This document shows, one piece after another, positions 18,227-26,237 of a stretch of DNA of 64,000 nucleotides. The stretch is from Streptomyces sp. cf386. Its GTDB lineage: Bacteria > Actinomycetota > Actinomycetes > Streptomycetales > Streptomycetaceae. Position 1 is the stretch's first letter, and each line of letters begins with the position of its first letter. The notes below the pieces were generated by a model, which saw only the letters and a program-made list of their open reading frames with translations, did no database searches and was not told the DNA's origin. The stretch spans positions 1 to 64,000 of the forward strand of contig NZ_FNHV01000033.1 in the NCBI RefSeq assembly GCF_900103585.1. The letters are read 5' to 3'. Both the position numbers and the translations under genes were made by a program.

Positions 18227-19594
18227 ATGCGGGCGGAGCACCCACCGGCACTGCTGCCGGCCCTGCGGGAAGGACGGGCCCGCATCGACGTGGCCGGGCA
18301 GCGCCTCGAAGGAGACGAACTGACGGGCGCCGTAGGCGCGCTGGCCCGTTCCGTGGCCGGCGCCCGCAGGGTGGCGGTCGTGGCACACCCGAGCGTCGCC
18401 ACCGTCGTGGCCGTCGCCGGCGTCCTGACCGCCGGGGCCACCGCGGTCCCGCTGCACCCGGCGGCCGGCGCGCACGAACGCGCGCACATCCTGCGCGACT
18501 CCGGGGTCGACCTCGTCCTGGACGAGCCCGCCCTCACCGGCCGCGCAGCGCCGCCACCCGAGCCATCCCCCGACGAGACACCCGCGCTCATCCTGTACAC
18601 GTCCGGCTCCACCGGACCGCCCAAGGGCGTCGTCGTCCCGCGCCGCGCGATCGCCGCGAGCCTCGACGCCCTCGCCGCACTGTGGGAGTGGACCCCGGAC
18701 GACGTCCTCGCCCATGCCCTGCCGCTGTCCCATGTGCACGGCCTCGTCTTCGGCTCCCTCGGCCCTCTGCGCATCGGCTCCCCGCTCGTACACACCGGCC
18801 GCTACCTCACCCCCGTACCGCACGCCACGGTCTACTTCGGAGTGCCGGCCCTGTGGGGGTCCATGGGCGCGGCCGACCTGACACAACTGCGGTCGGCGCG
18901 GCTGCTGGTGTCCGGCGCGGACCGCCTGCCCGGCGCGGTCGCCGAGCGCGTACTACGGCACTCCGGGCACCGGATCCTCAACCGGTACGCCATGACGGAG
19001 ACCCTCGTCATCGCCTCCCCCCGACCGGCGGACCTGCGCACGGACCGGCCGACCGGCTCGGTGGGACTCCCGGTCCCGGGGATGCGGGTGCGGCTGCACA
19101 ACGAGGACGGGACGGACAGGACGGACAGGGCGGACGGGGCAGGTATCGGCGGTGAGGTCCAGGTGCGTGGCAGCGGGCTGTTCTCCGGCTATCTGGGGCG
19201 CGGCCCCGCCGTCGACGACGACGGCTGGTTCGGCACCGGAGACCTCGGCGAGTGGCTGCCGGACGGATCGCTGCGGCTGCTCGGCCGCAAGGACACCGAC
19301 CTGATCAAGAGCGGCGGCTACCGGATCGGCGCGGGCGAGGTCGAGGACGCGCTCCTCGCCCACCCGGCCGTCGTGGAGGCGGCGGTGATCGGTGTGCCCG
19401 ACGACCGGCTCGGGCAGCGCGTCGCCGCCTGGATCGTGGCGGACGACCCCGACCGCGCCGGCCTCATCTCGTTCCTTGCCGCCCGCCTCGCCCCGTACAA
19501 GCTGCCGCAGGAGATCCACGAGGTGCCGGCCCTGCCGCGCACCGCTCTGGGAAAGGTGTCCAAGAGCCTGCTCGCGGCGGAGTTCCGATCCTGA
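18227..19594 (+). CDS. MatB-like acyl-CoA/acyl-carrier ligase (ANL superfamily), substrate unknown
   Basis: A 455-residue adenylate-forming enzyme with the P-loop YTSGSTGPPKG (124-134), A5-like RYAMTET (253-259), TGDL, and the C-terminal hinge and catalytic part GRKDTDLIKSGGYRIGAGEVE. Over its length it lines up best, from memory, with Streptomyces malonyl-CoA synthetase MatB (shared HVHGLVFG, FGVP, DLIKSGGY). Of the two arginines known to hold the malonyl carboxylate in S. coelicolor MatB, the equivalent of Arg283 is kept (R253). The Arg236 position falls in VPALWGS and is Ser (S212). Malonate is therefore unlikely, and another short acid is more plausible. It sits between the carrier protein and the phosphosulfolactate-synthase-like gene. 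Confidence 0.85.
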   Translation: MRAEHPPALLPALREGRARIDVAGQRLEGDELTGAVGALARSVAGARRVAVVAHPSVATVVAVAGVLTAGATAVPLHPAAGAHERAHILRDSGVDLVLDEPALTGRAAPPPEPSPDETPALILYTSGSTGPPKGVVVPRRAIAASLDALAALWEWTPDDVLAHALPLSHVHGLVFGSLGPLRIGSPLVHTGRYLTPVPHATVYFGVPALWGSMGAADLTQLRSARLLVSGADRLPGAVAERVLRHSGHRILNRYAMTETLVIASPRPADLRTDRPTGSVGLPVPGMRVRLHNEDGTDRTDRADGAGIGGEVQVRGSGLFSGYLGRGPAVDDDGWFGTGDLGEWLPDGSLRLLGRKDTDLIKSGGYRIGAGEVEDALLAHPAVVEAAVIGVPDDRLGQRVAAWIVADDPDRAGLISFLAARLAPYKLPQEIHEVPALPRTALGKVSKSLLAAEFRS

Positions 19595-19628
19595 TAAGTC
19601 CCCTACCGATCAAGGGAGTTGGCAGATC

Positions 19629-20459
19629 ATGCCGCAGTCCTTCACGCCGCGTTCCTGTACGCCGCCGGCCGCTCACCGTCCGCTGGAGCTGCCGGCACGC
19701 GAACCCAAGCCCCGCACCCGCGGGCGCACCATGGTCATCGACCCCGGAGCACCGCTGCGCTGGTTCGAGGACGTCGTCGACAGCGCCGGAGACCTCATCG
19801 ACCTGGTCAAGTTCGGCTGGGGGACGGCGCTCGTCACCACCGGCATCAAACACAAGACGGAGGTGCTGCGGCAGCACGGCATCTCCTACATGTTCGGCGG
19901 CACCCTCTTCGAGAAGTACGTGCTGCGAGGCCGGTTCGAGGACTACCGCGGCCTGTGTCTGGAACACGGATGCGACCGCGTGGAGGTGTCCGACGGCACC
20001 ATCGACCTCGCCCCGGAAGACAAGAGCCGGTACATCACCCGGCTCGCCGCGGACTTCGAGGTGATCTCCGAAGTGGGGTTCAAGGACCCGCACCGCTCCG
20101 AACTGTTCGCGCCGAGCCAGTGGATCGCCGGGATACGGCGCGACCTGGACGCGGGGGCACGCTCGGTGATCCTGGAGGCGCGCGAGAGCGGCACCAGCGG
20201 CATCTGCCGGGCCGACGGAGAGCTGCGGTTCGGACTCGTCGAGGACGTGCTCGACGCCGGACTGCCCACCGATCTGCTCATCTTCGAGGCGCCCACGAAA
20301 AAACTCCAGACGTATTTCGTGAAACGGGTCGGCGGCGACGTCAATCTCGGCAACATCGCCCTGTCCGACATCATCGCAGTGGAGACACTGCGGCTCGGCC
20401 TGCGCGCCGACACGCTGCTGGACACCGAGGAATCCCGAGAATTCGGAGTGACCTCGTGA
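19629..20459 (+). CDS. Phosphosulfolactate synthase (ComA) family protein
   Basis: A 276-residue TIM-barrel-type protein with family features: KPRTRGRTMVIDPG, DLIDLVKFGWGT, YMFGGTLFEKY, VEVSDGTI, FEAPTKKLQTYFVK, and NLGNIALSDIIAVE. Characterised ComA adds sulfite to phosphoenolpyruvate to give (2R)-phospho-3-sulfolactate, the first step of one coenzyme M route and of sulfolactate formation. Relatives with other roles exist (plant HSA32), so the reaction here is not certain. The start is taken at ATG 19629 with aagggag about 10 bases upstream, because conserved family sequence precedes the next Met. Its stop overlaps the GTG of the VOC gene. No ComB phosphatase or ComC dehydrogenase homologue is in the window. 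Confidence 0.85.
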   Translation: MPQSFTPRSCTPPAAHRPLELPAREPKPRTRGRTMVIDPGAPLRWFEDVVDSAGDLIDLVKFGWGTALVTTGIKHKTEVLRQHGISYMFGGTLFEKYVLRGRFEDYRGLCLEHGCDRVEVSDGTIDLAPEDKSRYITRLAADFEVISEVGFKDPHRSELFAPSQWIAGIRRDLDAGARSVILEARESGTSGICRADGELRFGLVEDVLDAGLPTDLLIFEAPTKKLQTYFVKRVGGDVNLGNIALSDIIAVETLRLGLRADTLLDTEESREFGVTS

Positions 20460-20860
20460 GGAATTCCGCGGACGCGTTTCACATCGCCGTACCGGCCAAC
20501 GACCTGGACGCCGCCGCACGGTTCTACAATCGGCTGCTCGGCTGCCCGATCGCCCGCCGCTATGCCGACCGTGTCACATTCGACTTCTTCGGCGACCAAC
20601 TCGTCTGCCATCACTCACCGGACGAACCCGTCGCGGCCCGACCGCAGCTGTACCCACGGCATTTCGGGGTGACGTTCCGGGCGCCCGCCGACTTCGAGTC
20701 GCTGCTGCGTCTGGTCGAGGTACGGAAGGTGCCGGTCTTCCAGGAGGTGCGGTCCCGGTTCCAGGGAACGGTCGAGGAGCACCGCACGCTGGTCCTGATC
20801 GACCCGACCGGCAACCTCCTGGAGTTCAAGCACTACACCGACCCGCGGATGATGTACTGA
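20456..20860 (+). CDS. VOC-superfamily metalloprotein (glyoxalase/extradiol-dioxygenase fold)
   Basis: A 134-residue single-unit protein of the vicinal-oxygen-chelate fold: FHIAVPANDLDAAARFYN at the N-terminus with a candidate metal His, FDFFGDQLVCHH, PRHFGV with a second His, and LIDPTGNLLEFKHY with the C-terminal Glu ligand. It resembles the COG3565 group, whose function is largely unassigned. The GTG start overlaps the stop of the phosphosulfolactate-synthase-like gene, implying coupled translation and a shared pathway. VOC proteins can be epimerases, lyases, dioxygenases or resistance proteins, and the sequence does not tell these apart. It is the last gene of the rightward NRPS operon. 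Confidence 0.82.
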   Translation: MRNSADAFHIAVPANDLDAAARFYNRLLGCPIARRYADRVTFDFFGDQLVCHHSPDEPVAARPQLYPRHFGVTFRAPADFESLLRLVEVRKVPVFQEVRSRFQGTVEEHRTLVLIDPTGNLLEFKHYTDPRMMY

Positions 20861-20879
20861 CCGCGGTTGATGTTCCGAC

Positions 20880-22043
20880 TTACGGCAGCCGCACCGCCCG
20901 CAGCTCCCGCGCGCCGGCCGGCGAGGCACAGCCCGCCAGTCCCAGCGCGTCGCGCAACTCCTCGGCCAGCAGGTCGAGCACCCGCCGTGCACCGGCCTGT
21001 CCGCCCGCGGCGAGCCCCCACACCGGAGGCCTCCCCACCAGCACCCCCGAGGCGCCGAGAGCCAGCGCCTTGAGCACGTCCGTGCCGCTGCGGACCCCGC
21101 CGTCCATCAGCACCTCGCAGGAGTCCCCGACCGCCTCGGCCACGGTGGGCAGTGCCTCGACAGCGGGCAGTGCGCCGTCGAGCTGGCGTCCGCCGTGGTT
21201 GGACACCACCACGGCGTCGACCCCGAGGCGGGCCGCGTGCAGCGCGTCGTCCGGTGCGAGGATCCCCTTCAGGACGATCGGCAGTCGCGTCACCGACCGC
21301 ACCGCCTCCACGTCCGACCAGGTCAGCCCGGGGGAGAACGCCGCCGCCGTGTGCGCGGCCACCGCGGAACCGTCCCCGGCGCTCCGATGGGCCGCCGACT
21401 GCGCGCCGGAGGCCAGATGCGCGGCCCGCACATGGCCGGGCAGCGCGAACCGGTTGCGCACATCGCGCTGGCGACGCCCCATCCACGGCACGTCCACGGT
21501 GAGCACCAGCGCCTCGCAGCCCGCGTCCTCGGCACGGCGGGCCAGGTCCAGGGAACGTCCGCGCTCGCGCAGCCAGTACAGCTGGAACCAGACCCGGCCG
21601 CCGACCGCCGTCACCTCCTCCACGGGCACGCTGCTCAGCGTCGCGACCGTGAAGGGCACATCCGCGTCCCGTGCGGCTCGTGCGGCGGCCGGCTCCCCGT
21701 CGGGGTGCACCAGCCGCTGGTAAGCGACCGGCGCGACCACCACCGGCATCCGCGCGGGTCGCCCGAGCAGCGTCGTGTCCGTGGTGCAGCCGGAGACGTC
21801 CCGCAGTACCCGTGGGGTGACGAAGACCCGGTCGAAGGCCGCCCGGTTGGCCGCGAGGGTCAGCTCGCGGCCACTGCCGCCGGCGACGAAGTCCCACACG
21901 TCGCGGGGCAGTACGGCCGCCGCGGCCCGCTCGACGTCGTCCAGGTCGCGCAACTCCCGCGGACCGGGCGGTGGTGCGTCGAGGGCGTGGGGCGCCCCCG
22001 GAGCCTGCGCCCCGCCCGGCCCGCCCCCGTCAGTGCTCGGCAC
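20880..22043 (-). CDS. hmo: 4-Hydroxymandelate oxidase (Hpg pathway)
   Basis: A 387-residue FMN-dependent 2-hydroxyacid oxidase of the glycolate oxidase family: VAPVAYQRLVHPDGE, FQLYW, SNHGGRQLD with the catalytic His/Arg, and MDGGVRSGTDVLKALALGA for phosphate binding. It oxidises (S)-4-hydroxymandelate to 4-hydroxybenzoylformate, the second step of Hpg formation. The GTG start lies 14 bases inside the end of hmaS, so the two are translationally coupled. Its stop lies 19 bases from the stop of the convergent VOC gene. The adjacent hmaS, hpgT and pdh genes fix the pathway assignment more firmly than the family alone would. Confidence 0.94.
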   Translation of the reverse strand: MPSTDGGGPGGAQAPGAPHALDAPPPGPRELRDLDDVERAAAAVLPRDVWDFVAGGSGRELTLAANRAAFDRVFVTPRVLRDVSGCTTDTTLLGRPARMPVVVAPVAYQRLVHPDGEPAAARAARDADVPFTVATLSSVPVEEVTAVGGRVWFQLYWLRERGRSLDLARRAEDAGCEALVLTVDVPWMGRRQRDVRNRFALPGHVRAAHLASGAQSAAHRSAGDGSAVAAHTAAAFSPGLTWSDVEAVRSVTRLPIVLKGILAPDDALHAARLGVDAVVVSNHGGRQLDGALPAVEALPTVAEAVGDSCEVLMDGGVRSGTDVLKALALGASGVLVGRPPVWGLAAGGQAGARRVLDLLAEELRDALGLAGCASPAGARELRAVRLP

Positions 22044-23112
22044 GCCGCCCCGCCCGCTCCAGCTCCACGGCCTCGTACAGGGCCTTGATGTTGGAGCTGC
22101 CGAACGTCCGCGCTCCCCGGCGCTCGATGACCTCGTGGAAGAGGGTGCGGCGCGGGTGCGTGGACGCGGTGAAGACCTGGAAGAGCTGGCCGCCGTGGTC
22201 CTCGTCGACCAGGAGGTTCGTCGACCGCAGGTCCTCCAGGGTGTGCGCCTGGAGGCCTATCCGCTCGCCCAGCAGGTCGTAGTACGTCCCCGGAGTGCTG
22301 AGGAACGCGATGCCGCGCGCCGAGAGCGCCCGCACCGAGCGGACGGCGTCGTCGCTGGAGAACGCCAGGTGCTGGACGCCCGGACCGTGATGGCTCTTCA
22401 GGAACTCGTCGATCTGCCCCGGCTGCGCCTCGGGGTCGGGCTCGATGAGCGTCAGGGTGACCGCCTCCGACACGGCGCTCTGCACGACCTTGGACTCCAT
22501 CGCCTGGGCGCCGACGACGATGCGCTCTTCGTAGATCTCCCGGAAGCCGAAGGCCTGTTGGTAGAACCGGGACGTGTGGTCGAGCTCGCCCGCGTCGAGG
22601 CACACCGCGAGGTGGTCGACGTCCAGGAGCCCCACCTCGCCGCCGGAGGTGTCCGCCGCGCCCGGGACCGGCACGAACCCGGCCGGCAGCCCCGGACCTT
22701 CCCCGGAAGCCCGCTCCACGAGGGTGTGCACCACGTCGCCGAACCCCGAGACGGCGGCCGTGACACGCGGCCCGGCGCCCTCGTGCCGGGTGGGCCGGCG
22801 CACCGGCTGCGCCCCGCCCTCCACCGCGGCGGCGAAGGCCGCGGACACGTCGGCGGTGCGCAGGGCGAGGTCGGCGACGCCGTCGCCGTGCGTGGCGACG
22901 TACGCGGACGCGGGGTGGTGTGCCGAGGTCGCTGCCGTGAGCACCAGGGTCGTCCGCCCCTGGCGCAGGGCGATGCCGCGGTGCTCGGCGAAGGAGCCGG
23001 TGCCGACGACCGTGAAGGCATAGCCGTCGACCCAGGCGGACACGGCCCGGTCGAGGTCGTCGACATACAACTCGACGTAATCGATGGCGAGATCGGTCAG
23101 TAAATCCGTCAT
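22030..23112 (-). CDS. hmaS: 4-Hydroxymandelate synthase (Hpg pathway)
   Basis: A 360-residue non-heme Fe(II) enzyme of the HPPD-like VOC family. It has two repeats, with metal ligands in VDHLAVCLD and VQHLAFSSDD and the Glu of FHEVIERRG. The C-terminus GARTFGSSNIKALYEAVELE is typical of HmaS/HPPD. It converts 4-hydroxyphenylpyruvate and O2 to (S)-4-hydroxymandelate. The ATG at 23112 is preceded by GAGGA with 5-base spacing; longer in-frame starts have no RBS and no conserved sequence. It heads the leftward hmaS-hmo operon and diverges from hpgT across a 194-base intergenic region. HPPD itself is very similar, but context and length (HmaS about 357) favour HmaS. Confidence 0.94.
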   Translation of the reverse strand: MTDLLTDLAIDYVELYVDDLDRAVSAWVDGYAFTVVGTGSFAEHRGIALRQGRTTLVLTAATSAHHPASAYVATHGDGVADLALRTADVSAAFAAAVEGGAQPVRRPTRHEGAGPRVTAAVSGFGDVVHTLVERASGEGPGLPAGFVPVPGAADTSGGEVGLLDVDHLAVCLDAGELDHTSRFYQQAFGFREIYEERIVVGAQAMESKVVQSAVSEAVTLTLIEPDPEAQPGQIDEFLKSHHGPGVQHLAFSSDDAVRSVRALSARGIAFLSTPGTYYDLLGERIGLQAHTLEDLRSTNLLVDEDHGGQLFQVFTASTHPRRTLFHEVIERRGARTFGSSNIKALYEAVELERAGRRAEH

Positions 23113-23306
23113 GAGAGTCCTCGTGCGGGGAGAGGGTGCGGATTCGAATTCCTCGGACCGCCGCCCGAATGCGCCACGCGGACTTGGCTGTTCCATTTCC
23201 GTGGGCGTCTTTACCGCCGGACGGCGAGGTCGAATACTTCTGATGCGGCCCCGATCGTACGGAGGTCGGCGGAATACCGCATCTGTCAAAATGAAGGACT
23301 CAGGTG
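23113..23306. promoter_or_regulatory. Divergent promoter region between hmaS-hmo and hpgT-pdh
   Basis: This is the only sizeable non-coding gap inside the antibiotic cluster, so it must hold the promoters for both halves of the Hpg pathway. It is more AT-rich than its surroundings. I do not find a convincing StrR/Bbr-type inverted repeat or an unambiguous -35/-10 pair by eye. The hpgT RBS is aagga at 23294-23298 and the hmaS RBS is GAGGA (reverse strand) at 23118-23122. Confidence 0.5.
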
Positions 23307-24662
23307 ATGGAAATCCTGAATTCCGAGATCATTCGGGCCGAGTTGCCCGCGACCACCCTGCACGCCTCGCTCGGCGACGCGTCGATGGCGTCCATGAACC
23401 TGCTCAACGAGATCGCCGGCACCTACCCGAACGCGATCTCCTTCGCGGCGGGCCGCCCCTACGAGGGCTTCTACGACGTGTCACTGCTCCACGAGTACCT
23501 GCGGACCTTCTGTGACCACCTGCGCACCGAACGGGGGATGAGCGAGCCGCAGGTCGCCCGCACGCTCTTCCAGTACGGCGACACCAAGGGGATCATCGGC
23601 GACCTCGTGGCGCGCAGCCTCGCCGCGGACGAGGGCATCGAGGCCGACCCGGCGTCCGTCGTCGTCACCGTCGGCTGCCAGGAGGCGATGTTCCTGGTCC
23701 TGCGCGCCTTACGGGCGAACGACCGGGACGCGCTGCTCGCGCCGAGCCCGACCTACGTCGGCCTGACCGGGGCCGCGCTCCTCGCCGACCTGCCCGTCCT
23801 GCCCGTGCGCACCGGCACGGACGGCATCGACCTCGACGACCTCGCGGGGCGGCTGCACCGGGCACGTGCCGCCGGCCACCGCGTCCGCGCCTGCTACGTC
23901 ACGCCCGACTTCGCCAACCCGGTCGGCGTGAGCATGTCCCTCGCCGACCGTCACCGGCTCCTCGAACTCGCCGCGGCCGAGGACCTGTTGCTCCTGGAGG
24001 ACAACGCCTACGGACTGCTGAACGGTGCCGCCGAGCGACCGCCCACGCTGAAAGCACTCGACCGGCACGAACGCGTCGTCTACCTGGGCTCGTTCGCCAA
24101 GACCGGGATGCCGGGCGCCCGCGTGGGCTACGTCGTGGCAGGGCAGCGGGTGAGCGGGGCGTCCGGCGACGGCACGCTGCTCGCCGACGAGTTGTCGAAG
24201 ATCAAGAGCATGCTCACGGTCAACACGGCGCCCATCGCCCAAGCGGTCGTCGGCGGCAAACTGCTCGCCCACGGCTGCAGCATGGCCCGGGCCAACCGCC
24301 GGGAGACGGAGGTCTACCGCCGCAACCTGCGGCAGGTCCTCGACGGCCTCGACCGGCGCCTCGGCGGGCACCCCGAGGTCTCCTGGAACGCGCCGACGGG
24401 CGGCTTCTTCGTCGTGCTCACCGTCCCGTTCACCGTCGACGACGAGCTGCTCGCCCACGCGGCCCGGCAGCACGGCGTGCTCTTCACACCCATGCACCAC
24501 TTCTACGGCTCCACCGCCGGGCATCACCAACTGCGCCTGTCCATCAGCACGTTGACGCCCGACCGGATCGAGGAAGGGCTGGACCGGCTGGCCGAGCTGA
24601 TCGGCGAACGGCTGTCCGGGCGAGAAGGCGCGGGGGAGACCCTCCCGAGTGGTGCGCCGTGA
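23307..24662 (+). CDS. hpgT: 4-Hydroxyphenylglycine aminotransferase (Hpg pathway)
   Basis: A PLP-dependent class I/II aminotransferase of about 451 residues, close in pattern to glycopeptide HpgT: ISFAAGRPYEGFYD, QYGDTKGI, SPTYVGLTG, VTPDFANPVGVSM, LLEDNAYG, and GSFAKTGMPGARVGY with the Schiff-base Lys. It transaminates 4-hydroxybenzoylformate to L-Hpg using tyrosine, which regenerates 4-hydroxyphenylpyruvate for HmaS and makes the pathway a cycle. ATG 23307 has aagga 8 bases upstream; the GTG at 23304 is an equally usable start one codon earlier. Its stop overlaps the GTG of pdh. Confidence 0.93.
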   Translation: MEILNSEIIRAELPATTLHASLGDASMASMNLLNEIAGTYPNAISFAAGRPYEGFYDVSLLHEYLRTFCDHLRTERGMSEPQVARTLFQYGDTKGIIGDLVARSLAADEGIEADPASVVVTVGCQEAMFLVLRALRANDRDALLAPSPTYVGLTGAALLADLPVLPVRTGTDGIDLDDLAGRLHRARAAGHRVRACYVTPDFANPVGVSMSLADRHRLLELAAAEDLLLLEDNAYGLLNGAAERPPTLKALDRHERVVYLGSFAKTGMPGARVGYVVAGQRVSGASGDGTLLADELSKIKSMLTVNTAPIAQAVVGGKLLAHGCSMARANRRETEVYRRNLRQVLDGLDRRLGGHPEVSWNAPTGGFFVVLTVPFTVDDELLAHAARQHGVLFTPMHHFYGSTAGHHQLRLSISTLTPDRIEEGLDRLAELIGERLSGREGAGETLPSGAP

Positions 24663-25552
24663 CCATCCGCACGCTGGCAGTCGTCGGCACCGGCCTCATC
24701 GGCACCTCCGTGGCACTCGCGGCGAGCAGACAGCGCGTGACCGTCTACCTCGCGGACCGGGACGAGTCCGCCCTGCGCGCTGCGGAGGCCCGCGGCGCCG
24801 GCCGGTCCGAACCCCCGCCCCACCCCGTCGACCTGGCGGTCCTCGCGGTACCGCCCAGCCAGATCGCCCCGGTCCTGGCACAGGTGCAGTCACAGGGCCT
24901 CGCCCGCAGCTACACCGACGTGGCGAGTGTGAAGGCCCTCCCGCAACGCGAGATCCTCGCCACCGCCCCCGACCCGTCCTCCTACGTCGGCGGCCACCCC
25001 ATGGCGGGCCGCGAGCGCTCGGGCCCCCTCGCGGCCCGCGCGGAGCTGTTCCGGGACCGCCCCTGGGTGCTCACCCCCACGCGGTTCACCACCAAGCCCG
25101 CCTTCGACCGCGCCCTCGGACTGATCGCGCTGTGCGGCGGGGTACCCCGTGTGATGCGGGCCCGCGCGCACGACGACGCGGTCGCCCTGACCTCCCACGC
25201 ACCGCATCTGGTGGCCAGCCTGATGGCGGCGCGGCTGCGGGACGGCCCGGTACCGGCGGCCCGCCTCGCCGGGCAGGGACTGCGCGACGTGACCCGCATC
25301 GCGGGCGGTGACTCGCGCCTGTGGGGCGACATCGTGGAGTCCAACGCCGCGGCCGTCGCGGACGTGCTCACCCGGCTCCAGGAGGAACTCGCCGGCGTGC
25401 TGGCCGCCCTGTACGACCTCGCCGAGCAGGACGGCGGCCCGGGTCCCGAGACCCGCGGCAAGAGCAGGCACACCCTCGTGGACCTGCTGGAGCGGGGCAT
25501 CGCCGGGGTGGGTGAGCTGTCCGACGACCGGGCCGACGGCACCGACCACTGA
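24659..25552 (+). CDS. pdh: Prephenate dehydrogenase (feeds Hpg pathway)
   Basis: A 297-residue protein with the N-terminal NAD-binding motif VVGTGLIGTSVA and the family motifs TDVASVK and GGHPMAGRERSG, followed by the helical dimerisation region with HAPHLVASLMA. It converts prephenate to 4-hydroxyphenylpyruvate, the HmaS substrate. A dedicated copy is a regular part of glycopeptide clusters. The GTG overlaps the hpgT TGA, so it is translationally coupled. It is the last gene that clearly belongs to the NRPS cluster on this side. Confidence 0.93.
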   Translation: MTIRTLAVVGTGLIGTSVALAASRQRVTVYLADRDESALRAAEARGAGRSEPPPHPVDLAVLAVPPSQIAPVLAQVQSQGLARSYTDVASVKALPQREILATAPDPSSYVGGHPMAGRERSGPLAARAELFRDRPWVLTPTRFTTKPAFDRALGLIALCGGVPRVMRARAHDDAVALTSHAPHLVASLMAARLRDGPVPAARLAGQGLRDVTRIAGGDSRLWGDIVESNAAAVADVLTRLQEELAGVLAALYDLAEQDGGPGPETRGKSRHTLVDLLERGIAGVGELSDDRADGTDH

Positions 25553-25670
25553 CAGGGGACGACGCGGGCCGCGGTTCTGTGGCATGTGCGCGACGGGTGC
25601 GCAAGGAGCCTGTATCCGAGGCGTCTGTTGTGTCCGCGCTGTGACCGCCGCCCGCGTAGAACTTGGCCCC

Positions 25671-26237
25671 ATGCCCACTACTCACAAACGAACCGTTTCC
25701 ACAGTGCTCGCGGTATCCGCGCTGCTCACCGCCGCACTCCTCACCGGCTGTTCCGACGACGGCTCGTCGTCGAACGAGGCCGCGGGCCCCGCCGGCGCCG
25801 AGGCCTCACCGACCAGCCCGCAGGACCAGGCCCTGGCCTTCTCGAAATGCATGCGGGACAACGGCGTGGCCGCCTTCCCCGACCCGGAGCCCGGCGGCGG
25901 TCTGGCACTCAGCCCGGACAGCGGCATCGACCCCAACTCGGCCGAGTTCCAGCAGGCGTTACAGGCCTGCCGCGACAAGATGCCCCAGGGCGAGGTCGGC
26001 GGCGGCGGTGCCGGCGGCGGCGCGCTCGACTCCACGAAGGTCGCCGCCTGGGCGAAGTGCATGCGGGAGAACGGCCTGCCGGACCTGCCCGACCCGGAGA
26101 TCAACGGCGGCAACATGAGCATCGACTTCGGGGGCAGCGGTATCAACCCCGGCGGCGAGGAGTTCCAGAAGGCGAGGATGGCCTGCCAGGACAAGTGGCC
26201 CGGCGGTGGTCTCACCGGCTCGGGCGGTGGCCAGTGA
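25671..26237 (+). CDS. Secreted lipoprotein with two CMRxNG repeats
   Basis: A 188-residue protein with a lipobox signal peptide (hydrophobic stretch then LLTGC, Cys27) and a Ser/Ala-rich linker. Two tandem units of about 55 residues follow, each running from A-x-x-K-C-M-R-x-N-G through PDPE to an (Q/A)AC-x-D-K end. Each unit has two Cys that could form a disulfide. Function is unknown. It is the first gene of a four-gene operon (lipoprotein, adaptor, ATPase, permease) joined by stop/start overlaps, so it is probably the extracellular partner of that transporter. There is no clear RBS before the ATG, so a leaderless or short-leader transcript is possible. Confidence 0.82.
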   Translation: MPTTHKRTVSTVLAVSALLTAALLTGCSDDGSSSNEAAGPAGAEASPTSPQDQALAFSKCMRDNGVAAFPDPEPGGGLALSPDSGIDPNSAEFQQALQACRDKMPQGEVGGGGAGGGALDSTKVAAWAKCMRENGLPDLPDPEINGGNMSIDFGGSGINPGGEEFQKARMACQDKWPGGGLTGSGGGQ

